The notes below the pieces were generated by a model that was not told where the DNA came from, ran no database searches, and worked only from the letters and a program-made list of their open reading frames with translations. Source: Pseudolabrys sp. (GTDB taxonomy: Bacteria > Pseudomonadota > Alphaproteobacteria > Rhizobiales > Xanthobacteraceae). From it: 36,071 nt of DNA. The stretch is from the NCBI GenBank assembly GCA_025929185.1, contig JAICMO010000013.1:1-36071 (forward strand), in the 5' to 3' direction. This document shows, piece by piece, positions 1 through 6,820 of this stretch (position 1 is the stretch's first letter; every line of letters starts with the position of its first letter). The position numbers were made by a program, and so were the translations under genes.

Positions 1-655
1 GATCGGCAAAACGGCCGACGATCTCCATGTCGTGCTCGACGAACAAGACTGTGATCTTGCGGCTCTTCAGCGCGCCCATGACGATCTGCATCAGGTCGAA
101 TTTTTCCTCGATCGAAATGCCGCTGGTCGGCTCGTCGAGCAACAGCAGCCGCGGATGCCCCGCAATTGCCATGCCGATGTCGAGTAACTTGCGGATGCCC
201 TGCGGCAGCGCGAAAGCCGTCGTGTCTCGATAGGCGCCGATCTGGAAAAGATCGATCGCCGCCTCGGCGTCCGCGCTTGCTTCCGCCGAATGCACCGGCG
301 TGACGATCTTGCTGAAGAAGCCGCCGGCATGACGACCGACGGCGGCGGCCATGCACATGTTCCCGAACACGGTCAGGGTCGGAAAAATCTGCGCCACCTG
401 GAACGAGCGCGAGATGCCGAGCCGCGTGATTTCGCGGGTCGGGCGGCCTGTGATTTCCTTATCCTCGAAGAAGATAGAGCCTTTCGTTGGCCGCAGATGG
501 CCGGTGATCATGTTGACGAAAGTCGTTTTGCCGGCGCCGTTCGCGCCGATCACGCCGACGGTCTGTTGCAGCGGCACGCTTACGGTGATGTCGCGCGCTG
601 CAACCAGCGAGCCGAAGGTTTTTTCCAAGTCGCGGACTGCCAGGATATCGCTCAT
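1..655 (-). CDS. livG: ABC transporter ATP-binding protein, LivG type (C-terminal end cut by window edge)
   Basis: Cytoplasmic ATPase of a branched-chain amino acid/amide-type importer. About 218 residues are visible, from ATG at 655 to the window edge. The translation shows a Walker A motif (GANGAGKT), a Q-loop in SRSFQVAQIF and Walker B LLLLDEPTSG followed by VEHDM, which carries the H-loop. The ABC signature is not LSGGQ or LSYGQ but LPQGIRK, which I recall from a subgroup of Liv-type ATPases. The ATG overlaps the TGA of livM in an ATGA, so the two are probably translationally coupled. The C-terminus and any partner LivF would lie beyond base 1. The substrate cannot be told from the ATPase. 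Confidence 0.93.
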   Translation of the reverse strand, partial: MSDILAVRDLEKTFGSLVAARDITVSVPLQQTVGVIGANGAGKTTFVNMITGHLRPTKGSIFFEDKEITGRPTREITRLGISRSFQVAQIFPTLTVFGNMCMAAAVGRHAGGFFSKIVTPVHSAEASADAEAAIDLFQIGAYRDTTAFALPQGIRKLLDIGMAIAGHPRLLLLDEPTSGISIEEKFDLMQIVMGALKSRKITVLFVEHDMEIVGRFAD

Positions 656-1599
656 GACGGTTTCGCCTTCTTGCGGCGCAGCCGGAATACCAGCGAGCCA
701 AGGCCTTCCGGCACGAACAAGATCGTCACCAGGAGCGCGGAGCCGAGAATCATCTGCCAGAATTCGGGAACCACATCGACGGCCAGCGACCGGATTGCCT
801 CGAACAGCAGCGAACCGACGAACGCCGCGGCGACCGAGCCGGCGCCGGCGAGGATCGCCACGAAGACGAAGCTGCCGGATGTGGTCCAGTACGCCATGTT
901 CGGATCGACATGGCCAATCGCCAGCGCCGCCAGCGCACCACCGAGGCCGCCGAGCACGCCGGCAATGACCACCTTGGCATGGATGACGCGCGCCACAGAG
1001 ACGCCGAGAAACTCGACGCGGATTTCGTTGTCGCGCACCGCCGCCGCGAGCGCGCCGGCGATGCTGCGGAAGTAAGCGCCGACGCCGAGCGCGCTCAGCG
1101 CGCAAATTGCAAGCGTGAACCAATAGAGCGTGAGGTTCAGCGCCTCGCCATGCGGCGTGTAGCCGAGAAACGTCGGCGTGAGCACGCTGAAACCGTCGGT
1201 CGAGCCGAGCGATTCCGTCTTCACCAGCACGCCGTAAAGGATCATCGACAAGGCCAGGCTGAGCATGGCGAAAAAGATTTCGCGGTAACGCGCGATCAGA
1301 AACCCGATCAGGAAGGAAACCAGGCCGGCGGAAATGCCGCCGAGCAGGACCAGCACAATAGCGTCGCCGAATCCGATCCAGCGGCCGATCAACGCAACCA
1401 CATAAGCGCCGATGCAGTAGTAAAGCGCCTGCCCGAACGACACGAGGCCGGCGCGCCAGAGCACGATCAGTCCGAGCACGACCAAAGCATTGGCAAAAGC
1501 GATCGTGGCGAGCGAAACAACCCAGTCCGGCAGAAACGGCGCGATCACGGCGGCGGCAATGAATGCCAACCCGCCGATGAGTTGCGCTCGCCTCGCCAT
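652..1599 (-). CDS. livM: ABC transporter permease, LivM type
   Basis: Inner-membrane permease of 315 residues, the usual size for LivM. It is strongly hydrophobic, with about eight to ten membrane segments. Typical family stretches are VVLGLIVLWRAGLVSFGQAL near the N-terminus and the EAA-like cytoplasmic loop around RDNEIRVEFLGVS, which docks to the ATPase. The ATG is preceded by GAAGGA at six bases. The gene begins one base after the livH stop and ends inside the livG start codon, so it is the middle gene of a tight binding protein-livH-livM-livG operon. LivM and LivH form the membrane pore. The substrate is not deducible. Confidence 0.93.
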   Translation of the reverse strand: MARRAQLIGGLAFIAAAVIAPFLPDWVVSLATIAFANALVVLGLIVLWRAGLVSFGQALYYCIGAYVVALIGRWIGFGDAIVLVLLGGISAGLVSFLIGFLIARYREIFFAMLSLALSMILYGVLVKTESLGSTDGFSVLTPTFLGYTPHGEALNLTLYWFTLAICALSALGVGAYFRSIAGALAAAVRDNEIRVEFLGVSVARVIHAKVVIAGVLGGLGGALAALAIGHVDPNMAYWTTSGSFVFVAILAGAGSVAAAFVGSLLFEAIRSLAVDVVPEFWQMILGSALLVTILFVPEGLGSLVFRLRRKKAKPS

Positions 1600-1600
1600 G

Positions 1601-2503
1601 TCAAATCCTTCGCGGCTGGGCGCGCACGAATAGACCGTAGGGCCGTACGATCAGCACGATCGCCATGACGCCGTAGATGACGAACAACTCGATCTGCGGC
1701 ACCAAATGCACCGCCGCCGCGCGGCATATGCCGACGATCAACGCGCCGACCAGCGCGCCTTCGATCGATCCCATTCCCCCGATGGCGACGACGGCGAACG
1801 CCAGCACGATGACCTCGACGCCGATGCCGAGCGTGACTGAAATCTTCGGCGCCATCACCGCACCACTCAACGCGCCGAGCATTGCGCCGACCAGGAAAGT
1901 GACCGTGTAGACGACGGTGACATTAATGCCGAAGGCGGCGGCAACCTCGCGATCGAAGATCACGGTCGTCAGCAGCCGCCCATAACGCGTGAATTTCAAA
2001 GACCAATAGGCGAGCGCCGCCAAGAAAGCCGCGAGCACCACAAGGAGGATGTCATAGTTGGACAGAACAAGGTCGCCGAGGTCGATGCTGCCGGCGGCAA
2101 CCATCGGCTGATACGCGGCATAGGACTGGGCCCCCCAGATCAGGACGACCATGTCTTCGAGAATGAGGAATACGGCGTAGGTCACCAGAACAATGACCAC
2201 CTCGTCCTTGCCGTAAACGAGGCGAAGCAGGCCGCGCTCGAGGATCAGGCCCATGACAAGGCCGATCGCCATCGCAAGGAGGATCATGAAGAGAAAGCCG
2301 CCGGCCGCGTTCCAGTCGTGGCCGTTGAAGTAGATGCCGACCGCCGTGGCGGCACCATAGGCGCCGAAGGCGTAAAACGAGCCATGCGCCACGTTGAGAA
2401 TCTTCATGACGCCGAAGATCAGCGTGAGCCCGATGGCGATGATGAACAGGTATGCCGCGTAGGCAAGCCCATCGGTCAGGATGGATAGGACAGTCAAAAG
2501 CAC
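1601..2503 (-). CDS. livH: ABC transporter permease, LivH type
   Basis: Inner-membrane permease of 300 residues, normal for LivH. Family hallmarks are the N-terminal GLTLIFGVMKILNVAHGSFY stretch and the loop TVIFDREVAAAFGINVTVVY before the last membrane segments. Late in the protein, AFAVVAIGGMGSIEGALVGA is also diagnostic. Translation probably starts at GTG 2503, which has AGGA six bases upstream. It pairs with LivM, whose gene follows after one base. The 212 bases upstream, towards the binding-protein gene, hold a REP-like repeat, so livH may be partly separated in expression from the binding protein. Confidence 0.93.
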   Translation of the reverse strand: MLLTVLSILTDGLAYAAYLFIIAIGLTLIFGVMKILNVAHGSFYAFGAYGAATAVGIYFNGHDWNAAGGFLFMILLAMAIGLVMGLILERGLLRLVYGKDEVVIVLVTYAVFLILEDMVVLIWGAQSYAAYQPMVAAGSIDLGDLVLSNYDILLVVLAAFLAALAYWSLKFTRYGRLLTTVIFDREVAAAFGINVTVVYTVTFLVGAMLGALSGAVMAPKISVTLGIGVEVIVLAFAVVAIGGMGSIEGALVGALIVGICRAAAVHLVPQIELFVIYGVMAIVLIVRPYGLFVRAQPRRI

Positions 2504-2556
2504 GATAGTTCCTGTCCGTTGCTAAAGTGCAGGCATTCGGGCTGAACCGTCTTCTC

Positions 2557-2625
2557 CATTCATTCCTGCGCAAGCGGGAATCCAGTTCTTCTGATCTGGG
2601 CCCCGCTTTCACGGGGACGAACGGC
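2557..2625. repeat. REP-like palindromic repeat between the binding-protein gene and livH
   Basis: Two short imperfect palindromes lie side by side. One is the TTCCTGCGCAAGCGGGAA type at about 2563-2580, and the other is CCCCGCTTTCACGGGG at about 2601-2616. They are joined by CCAG...CTGG-like arms. This arrangement matches the abundant dispersed palindromic repeats of proteobacterial intergenic DNA. In the transcript it would fold into hairpins between the binding-protein and permease cistrons, where such elements often stabilise upstream mRNA or attenuate read-through. The role here is inferred. No coding sequence is seen in 2504-2715. Confidence 0.7.
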
Positions 2626-2715
2626 TGGTGATCGGTTCGACTCAAGTGGAACAGAGATTAGCGCGGAGGGTGCCATGGCATCCTCCGCATCCATTTCCCG
2701 TTCAGTGCGCCGATC

Positions 2716-4026
2716 TCAGTTGCACTTTGCGCCTTTCATGCCGCCCTTGATCCAGGCATCCGCTTCCATGCCGGGCGGCGGATTCACGCACTCCGCGGGA
2801 TAGCGCACGATGTCGACGATCTCCGGCGTATTGGTCTTCTTGTCGAAGCGGTAGGTGCCGTACGCCGTCGCCGAAATGCCCTGGTGGCCGTCGCCAAGCG
2901 CCATCTTGAAGTGGCCGGCCGGCGCATCGAATTCGAGGCCCTTGAATGAAGCTGCGATCTGCTCCGCCGTCGGCTTCTTGCCCGCGCCCTTTTGCGCTTT
3001 CTCATAGGCAAGCTTCAGGCCGAGCAGCGACTGCGCCATCTGATAGGCCGGATAAGTCGGCGGCGTGTTGTAGCGATCGGTATAGATCTTCTGGAACCAG
3101 TCGTTCAGCGCGGACTTCGGCGCAAGCGGCCCGTTCTGCCCGCGTCCGCCGATGATCGTGCCATTCGGCATCTTATCTTTCATGCGCCAGATGGCGGCTT
3201 CTCCCGTGGTCAGAATCATGGTCATGCGCTTGTCGAGACCGCGCGCCTGTTCCTGATAAATAAAAGCTTCGAGGTCGCCGTCGTAAAAGCTCGAGTGCAG
3301 CGCCTGCGACTTCGAAGTGAGCAATGTGGAAATTTCCGCGCCGTATTCGCCGGCAAACACTTTCGGGAATAGCACCTTGTCGACCGTCACCTTCGGCGCC
3401 AGCACTTTCATCGAGCCAACGAAATCGCGCCATGAGTCCTGCCCCCAGGCGTAATTCTGGTTGATGCCGGAATAGCTTTTCAGGTTTTTCTTCTTTGCGA
3501 GGAGGTAACGCGCCGCCGCGACGTTATCCATCGTCGCATGTGGGCTGACCCGGAACACATAGCTGCGCGGCTTTTCCTCGAAAATGCGCGGCGTGCCGCA
3601 ATCGTACAACACCGTCAATTCTTTCAGTTCTTCCGCGACGGGAGTTACCGCAAGGCAACTGCCGGAAGAGACGTAGCCGACGACGGCGTCAACCTGGTCG
3701 CGTTGCACGAGGTTGCGGAATTCCGTCACGGTGTTCGCCGCGGAGCCGGCCTCATCGACATATTTGGCTTCGATCTTGGCGCCACCCAGACCGACCTGGT
3801 TGTAAGGCGCCGGCGCCTTGCCGGCATTCAACGACTCGATGACGATCTCGGCCCCGTTGCGGCCCGGAATGCCGAACGGCGCGGCCGCCGGTCCGGTCAG
3901 GAACGAGACGATGCCGAGCTTGACGGGCGCAGCGGCCTGCTGCGCATGCGCGGGCGCCATCACCGCCGCAAGCGAAGAAACGGCGAGCAGCGCTGAAAGC
4001 CGCGCTAAACTTGAAGTTTGCGACAT
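2716..4026 (-). CDS. Periplasmic amino acid/amide-type ABC transporter substrate-binding protein
   Basis: 436-residue periplasmic receptor of the Liv-type importer, family HAAT (Peripla_BP_6). A signal peptide is clear: a short basic start, a hydrophobic LSALLAVSSLAAVMA core and an AHA-Q cleavage site. The mature part opens with VKLGIVSFLTGPAAAPFG, the usual first strand of this fold, followed by LNAGKAPAPY and VVGYVSSGSCLAVTPVAEE in the ligand-cleft region. I chose ATG 4026 because GGAGG lies eight bases upstream. The frame could open at a TTG two codons earlier, without support. It is first in the operon with livH, livM and livG. The ligand is unknown; Liv-like receptors also bind amides, urea or aromatic acids. 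Confidence 0.92.
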   Translation of the reverse strand: MSQTSSLARLSALLAVSSLAAVMAPAHAQQAAAPVKLGIVSFLTGPAAAPFGIPGRNGAEIVIESLNAGKAPAPYNQVGLGGAKIEAKYVDEAGSAANTVTEFRNLVQRDQVDAVVGYVSSGSCLAVTPVAEELKELTVLYDCGTPRIFEEKPRSYVFRVSPHATMDNVAAARYLLAKKKNLKSYSGINQNYAWGQDSWRDFVGSMKVLAPKVTVDKVLFPKVFAGEYGAEISTLLTSKSQALHSSFYDGDLEAFIYQEQARGLDKRMTMILTTGEAAIWRMKDKMPNGTIIGGRGQNGPLAPKSALNDWFQKIYTDRYNTPPTYPAYQMAQSLLGLKLAYEKAQKGAGKKPTAEQIAASFKGLEFDAPAGHFKMALGDGHQGISATAYGTYRFDKKTNTPEIVDIVRYPAECVNPPPGMEADAWIKGGMKGAKCN

Positions 4027-4217
4027 TACCAATTCCTCCCTACGACGCGCCCGTTTTGGGCTTATATTGAGGCCTTAAGCAAACGCGATCCCCGTCCGAT
4101 ATTCAACTGCTAACTTGGCGGACAAACGTCTCGCGCGTCCGGCGGTCGGCGATGCACCCTCGAACGGGGGAATGCCTGATGCTAAGTTTAGGACCTCGCA
4201 GGAATGGAGTTGCCGCA

Positions 4218-5033
4218 ATGTCCATCGCGCAAATGCGTAAAGACGACACAGGGCGGCTCTCGCCTAGCCTCGCTGCGCGGCTGGCGATCCGCCGCGGCGA
4301 GCATCGCGGGTCGACGGCGGGCCTTGCGCCCGGCTACGTGCAGGGCAATCTCGCAATCTTGCCGGAACGACTCGCGGCCGATTTCCTGCGCTTCTGTCAA
4401 CTTAATCCCAAGCCGTGCCCGTTAATTGGAAGCTCGACGCCCGGCGACTGGCGCATTCCGGCCCTTGCCGCCGATCTCGATATCCGCACCGACCTGTCGC
4501 GTTACCGGGTGTGGCGAAACGGCGAACTGGTCGCGGAGCCGCATGATGTGCACGAGTTCTGGCGCGACGATTTGGTGAGCTTTGTGATCGGCTGCTCATT
4601 TTCGTTCGAGGAAGCGTTGATGGCGGACGGTATCGAGATGCGCCACATCGCGCTCGGGCGTAATGTTTCGATGTACCGCACGTCAATCGCGACGATCGAA
4701 TCCGGCCCATTTCACGGCCCGATGGTGGTCTCGATGCGACCGATGACGCCCGCGAACGCCATCCGCGCCGTTCAGATCACGACGCGCTTTCCCTCCGTGC
4801 ATGGCGCGCCGGTGCATATCGGCAAGCCGGAGATGATCGGCATCGCCGATCTCGACAAGCCCGATTATGGCGACGTGGTACCGGTGCGCGACGACGACAT
4901 TCCGGTGTTCTGGGCGTGCGGTGTCACGCCGCAATCGGTCATTGCGACCGTGAAGCCCGAGTTCTGCATCACGCATTATCCGGGCAGCATGCTGGTGACC
5001 GACCGGCGGAATACCGAGTTGGCGATTATGTAG
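4218..5033 (+). CDS. UPF0317 / DUF1445 family protein, putative hydro-lyase
   Basis: 271-residue cytosolic protein, the normal size for UPF0317 (DUF1445), a family usually annotated as a putative hydro-lyase. Recognisable stretches are [20 protein letters not shown] near the start, [19 protein letters not shown] in the middle, and the C-terminal [12 protein letters not shown] and [12 protein letters not shown]. The frame is open from ATG 4152, but ATG 4218 is preferred: GGAG sits eight bases before it and MSIAQMRK gives the family length. It stands alone on the plus strand, divergent from the importer. Whether it acts on the imported compound is a guess. The reaction is unproven for most members. 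Confidence 0.85.
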   Translation: MSIAQMRKDDTGRLSPSLAARLAIRRGEHRGSTAGLAPGYVQGNLAILPERLAADFLRFCQLNPKPCPLIGSSTPGDWRIPALAADLDIRTDLSRYRVWRNGELVAEPHDVHEFWRDDLVSFVIGCSFSFEEALMADGIEMRHIALGRNVSMYRTSIATIESGPFHGPMVVSMRPMTPANAIRAVQITTRFPSVHGAPVHIGKPEMIGIADLDKPDYGDVVPVRDDDIPVFWACGVTPQSVIATVKPEFCITHYPGSMLVTDRRNTELAIM

Positions 5034-5077
5034 TGGAACGGGGACGCGGCTGCCGTTGAAGGCCGCCCACGGCCCCC

Positions 5078-5105
5078 CTTGAAAGGGTTCGTCCCTGCTC
5101 TAATT
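5078..5105 (+). promoter_or_regulatory. Probable heat-shock (RpoH-type) promoter of hsp20
   Basis: CTTGAAA at 5078-5084 matches the -35 element of sigma-32 promoters. CTAATT at 5100-5105 is a plausible -10 core. A start near 5112 would place the first base just before the hairpins of the leader described at 5114-5199. Base agreement at -10 is only moderate, so this is an inference from position and the strong -35. Confidence 0.45.
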
Positions 5106-5113
5106 CCACGTTT

Positions 5114-5199
5114 GCCGGGCGCCCTCCCGGGGCCCGGCTGACGATGCCCGACATGCTGTCCGGCATCGCACCCATGTTGCTCACCGGAGAATATGGAGG
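5114..5199 (+). promoter_or_regulatory. ROSE-like RNA thermometer in the hsp20 leader
   Basis: Three successive hairpins fill the leader. The first pairs GCCGGGC (5114-5120) with GCCCGGC (5132-5138). The second pairs GATGCC and GACA (5143-5153) with TGTC and GGCATC (5157-5167). The third pairs CCAT, TT and CTC (5172-5182) with GAG, AA and ATGG (5187-5196). The third contains the TTGCTC that is characteristic of ROSE elements and takes in the first bases of the ribosome-binding site GGAGG (5195-5199). ROSE elements repress small heat-shock genes of rhizobia at low temperature and melt on warming. The match is by eye; no covariance search was run. Confidence 0.68.
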
Positions 5200-5205
5200 A
5201 CAGCC

Positions 5206-5709
5206 ATGGCAATCAGAGATCTCGTTCCCTGGACTAGCCGCCGCGGTCAAGCCAGCGTACGACGCAGCGAGGAAGTGAACCCGTTCCTGACGCTGCACCG
5301 AGAGATGAACCGGCTTTTCGACGATGTCTTTCGCGGCTTCGATCTCCCGAGCTTCGGCACGGAACGCTTGCTCGATCCGGCCACAGGATGGCCGAACATC
5401 GAAGTCAGCGAGACCGACAAGGATATCAAAGTCTCCGCCGAACTGCCGGGCCTTGAGCAAAAGGACGTCGAGGTCGAGTTGACGAACGACGTTCTTGCCA
5501 TCCGCGGCGAGAAGAAGACCGAAACGGAAGACAAGGACCGACTGTTCAGCGAGCGCTACTACGGCCGATTTGAGCGGCGTATCCCCGTGGACAATATCGA
5601 GGAGGATAAGGTCAGTGCCTCGTTCAAGAACGGAGTGCTGACGGTGACGCTGCCGAAATCGGCGACCGCGCAGCCGAAAGCCAAGCGTATTGCCATCAAT
5701 GGCAAATAA
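5206..5709 (+). CDS. Small heat-shock protein, Hsp20/alpha-crystallin family
   Basis: 167-residue cytosolic ATP-independent chaperone that holds unfolding proteins in large oligomers. The N-terminal arm (about 1-55) carries NPFLTLHREMNRLFDDVFRGF, followed by the alpha-crystallin domain (about 60-150). This has IEVSETDKDIKVSAELPGL and the signature FKNGVLTVTLPK (140-151). The C-terminal IAI (162-164) is the IxI motif that links subunits. The ATG at 5206 has GGAGG at six bases. The leader and promoter indicate heat-shock control at both transcription and translation. A hairpin follows the gene, which converges on the broken DapA-family gene. Confidence 0.97.
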   Translation: MAIRDLVPWTSRRGQASVRRSEEVNPFLTLHREMNRLFDDVFRGFDLPSFGTERLLDPATGWPNIEVSETDKDIKVSAELPGLEQKDVEVELTNDVLAIRGEKKTETEDKDRLFSERYYGRFERRIPVDNIEEDKVSASFKNGVLTVTLPKSATAQPKAKRIAINGK

Positions 5710-5718
5710 TCCCAGCTG

Positions 5719-5745
5719 GGCGGGGAGCGGCATGGCCCTCCCGCC
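5719..5745. terminator. Hairpin between convergent hsp20 and the DapA-family pseudogene
   Basis: GGCGGG-G-AG (5719-5727) pairs with CTCCCGCC (5738-5745), and the inner GGC/GCC extends the stem. No T-run follows on either strand. Its place between two convergent genes suggests a bidirectional terminator, but intrinsic termination is not assured. Confidence 0.5.
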
Positions 5746-5754
5746 CCTTGCCGG

Positions 5755-6398
5755 TCAGGCAGCGTCGCGCGCCTTCTCGTTGAGCAATCGCGTTTCCACC
5801 AGCGCCTCGCGGATGCCCACGACCTCCGCCCGTTCGAGCTTGACCAGCGGCGGGCGCACCACGGCGCGCGGCAATTTGCCGAGCAGCACCAGCGCCTCCT
5901 TCATGCGGTTGTGCATGTCGACAAAGGGATCCGCGTAGAACACGCGCGCCGTCGGCTGGATGCGGTCGTTGAGGCGCTTGGCCTCGGCGAGATCGTTCGC
6001 CTGCACCGCGCGGAACAGCCGCGCCTGCAAATCGGCAATCACGCTGCCCGAGCCGGACAGCAAACCGTTGCAGCCGAGCACCAGGGACGAGAACAGCCAC
6101 GATGAATGCGTGGTGAGTACGTTTACCGGCCGCGGCAGGCTTTGCAACGTGCGGATGTGCCATTCGTGATGCGGCACATTGCCGGTCCAGTCCTTGATGG
6201 CACGGATCGTCGGCACCGCCTCGCATAGCCTCAGCAGCGTCTCCTTCGGGTAGCCCTGCCCGCCCGCAAGCGGATACTGGAACGCGATCAGCGGCAGGTC
6301 GGTGGCGTCGGCAATGCGTCGATCGAGAGATCGTTTTCGAACGGCAGCAGGACGGAGGGAATGACTCCGTGAGGGATGTAGCTGGCGTGACGCGGCAT
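5755..6398 (-). pseudogene. DapA-family aldolase/synthase with internal deletion and frameshift
   Basis: The original start is ATG 6398, with GGAGG six bases upstream. It encodes a DapA-type N-terminus (MPRHASYIPHGVIPSVLLPF...LSID, 27 residues, to about 6318). The frame then changes, and the sequence resumes at IADATDLPLIAFQYPLAGG, which in full-length members lies near residue 115. About 90 residues are therefore missing, including the strands with the conserved Thr-Thr motif. The rest is intact to the C-terminus, and the Schiff-base lysine region remains as IRAIKDW. An ORF opening at 6453 reads only the second part with an unrelated N-terminus. This is third in the operon with the cupin and the thiamine-diphosphate enzyme. 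A sequencing error cannot explain a deletion this size. Confidence 0.8.
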
Positions 6399-6433
6399 GG
6401 CCGACCTCCGTGCTTGCAAGCGACTGAGGAAAT

Positions 6434-6814
6434 TTACACCGGTTTGTCGTCATCGGTCACCGGCGAGGTGACCACCAGGAAGACAAGATCGGACAAGCCG
6501 GTATTCGAGATCGAATGCGTAACTCCTGGCGGTAAGTAAACGTAATCGTGCTTGCGCATGACGTGATCCTTGCCGTCCACGTGCATCAGGCCCTCGCCTT
6601 CGATCACATGATAAACCTGCTCCTGCACTTTATGGCTGTGCTTCTCGACATAGGCCTTCGGCTGATACATCGAGATGCGGTAGTCGATGTGCTTTGAGTG
6701 CGCCGTCTCCGGCATGACGAGCGGCTTCGACAGCGCGCCGCCGAAGTGATTGGGGAATTCCAGCCACGGCACTTCGGCAATGTTGCGGATGAAGGCCTGT
6801 CGTTTGTCCGTCAT
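6434..6814 (-). CDS. Cupin-domain protein
   Basis: 126-residue single-domain cupin. The first metal-binding motif appears as KHSHKVQEQVYHVIEGEG (His, His and Glu ligands) and the second as DYVYLPPGVTHSISN, so a bound metal is likely. Such small cupins in catabolic operons act as isomerases, dioxygenases or sugar/acid-binding accessory proteins; the reaction cannot be read from sequence. It starts six bases after the stop of the thiamine-diphosphate enzyme gene and ends 35 bases before the broken DapA-family start, so the three form one operon. The N-terminal NIAEVPWLEFPNHFGGALSKPL resembles cupins that travel with acetolactate-synthase-like genes. Confidence 0.88.
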   Translation of the reverse strand: MTDKRQAFIRNIAEVPWLEFPNHFGGALSKPLVMPETAHSKHIDYRISMYQPKAYVEKHSHKVQEQVYHVIEGEGLMHVDGKDHVMRKHDYVYLPPGVTHSISNTGLSDLVFLVVTSPVTDDDKPV

Positions 6815-6820
6815 GGCGGG

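Noticed and set aside
290-1075. Long plus-strand open frame of 261 codons
   Set aside because: It is antisense to livM and livG, which have clear motifs. The composition is that of a GC-rich shadow frame, with no ribosome-binding site or recognisable domain.
5035-5057. GGAAC-N14-CGTT upstream of hsp20
   Set aside because: The spacer is two bases too short for EcfG, and the CTTGAAA heat-shock element nearer the gene is a better explanation.
5755-6453. Intact 232-residue DapA-like protein starting at 6453
   Set aside because: The first 45 or so residues are unrelated to the family, and the real N-terminus is in another frame from ATG 6398. The gene is treated as a pseudogene.
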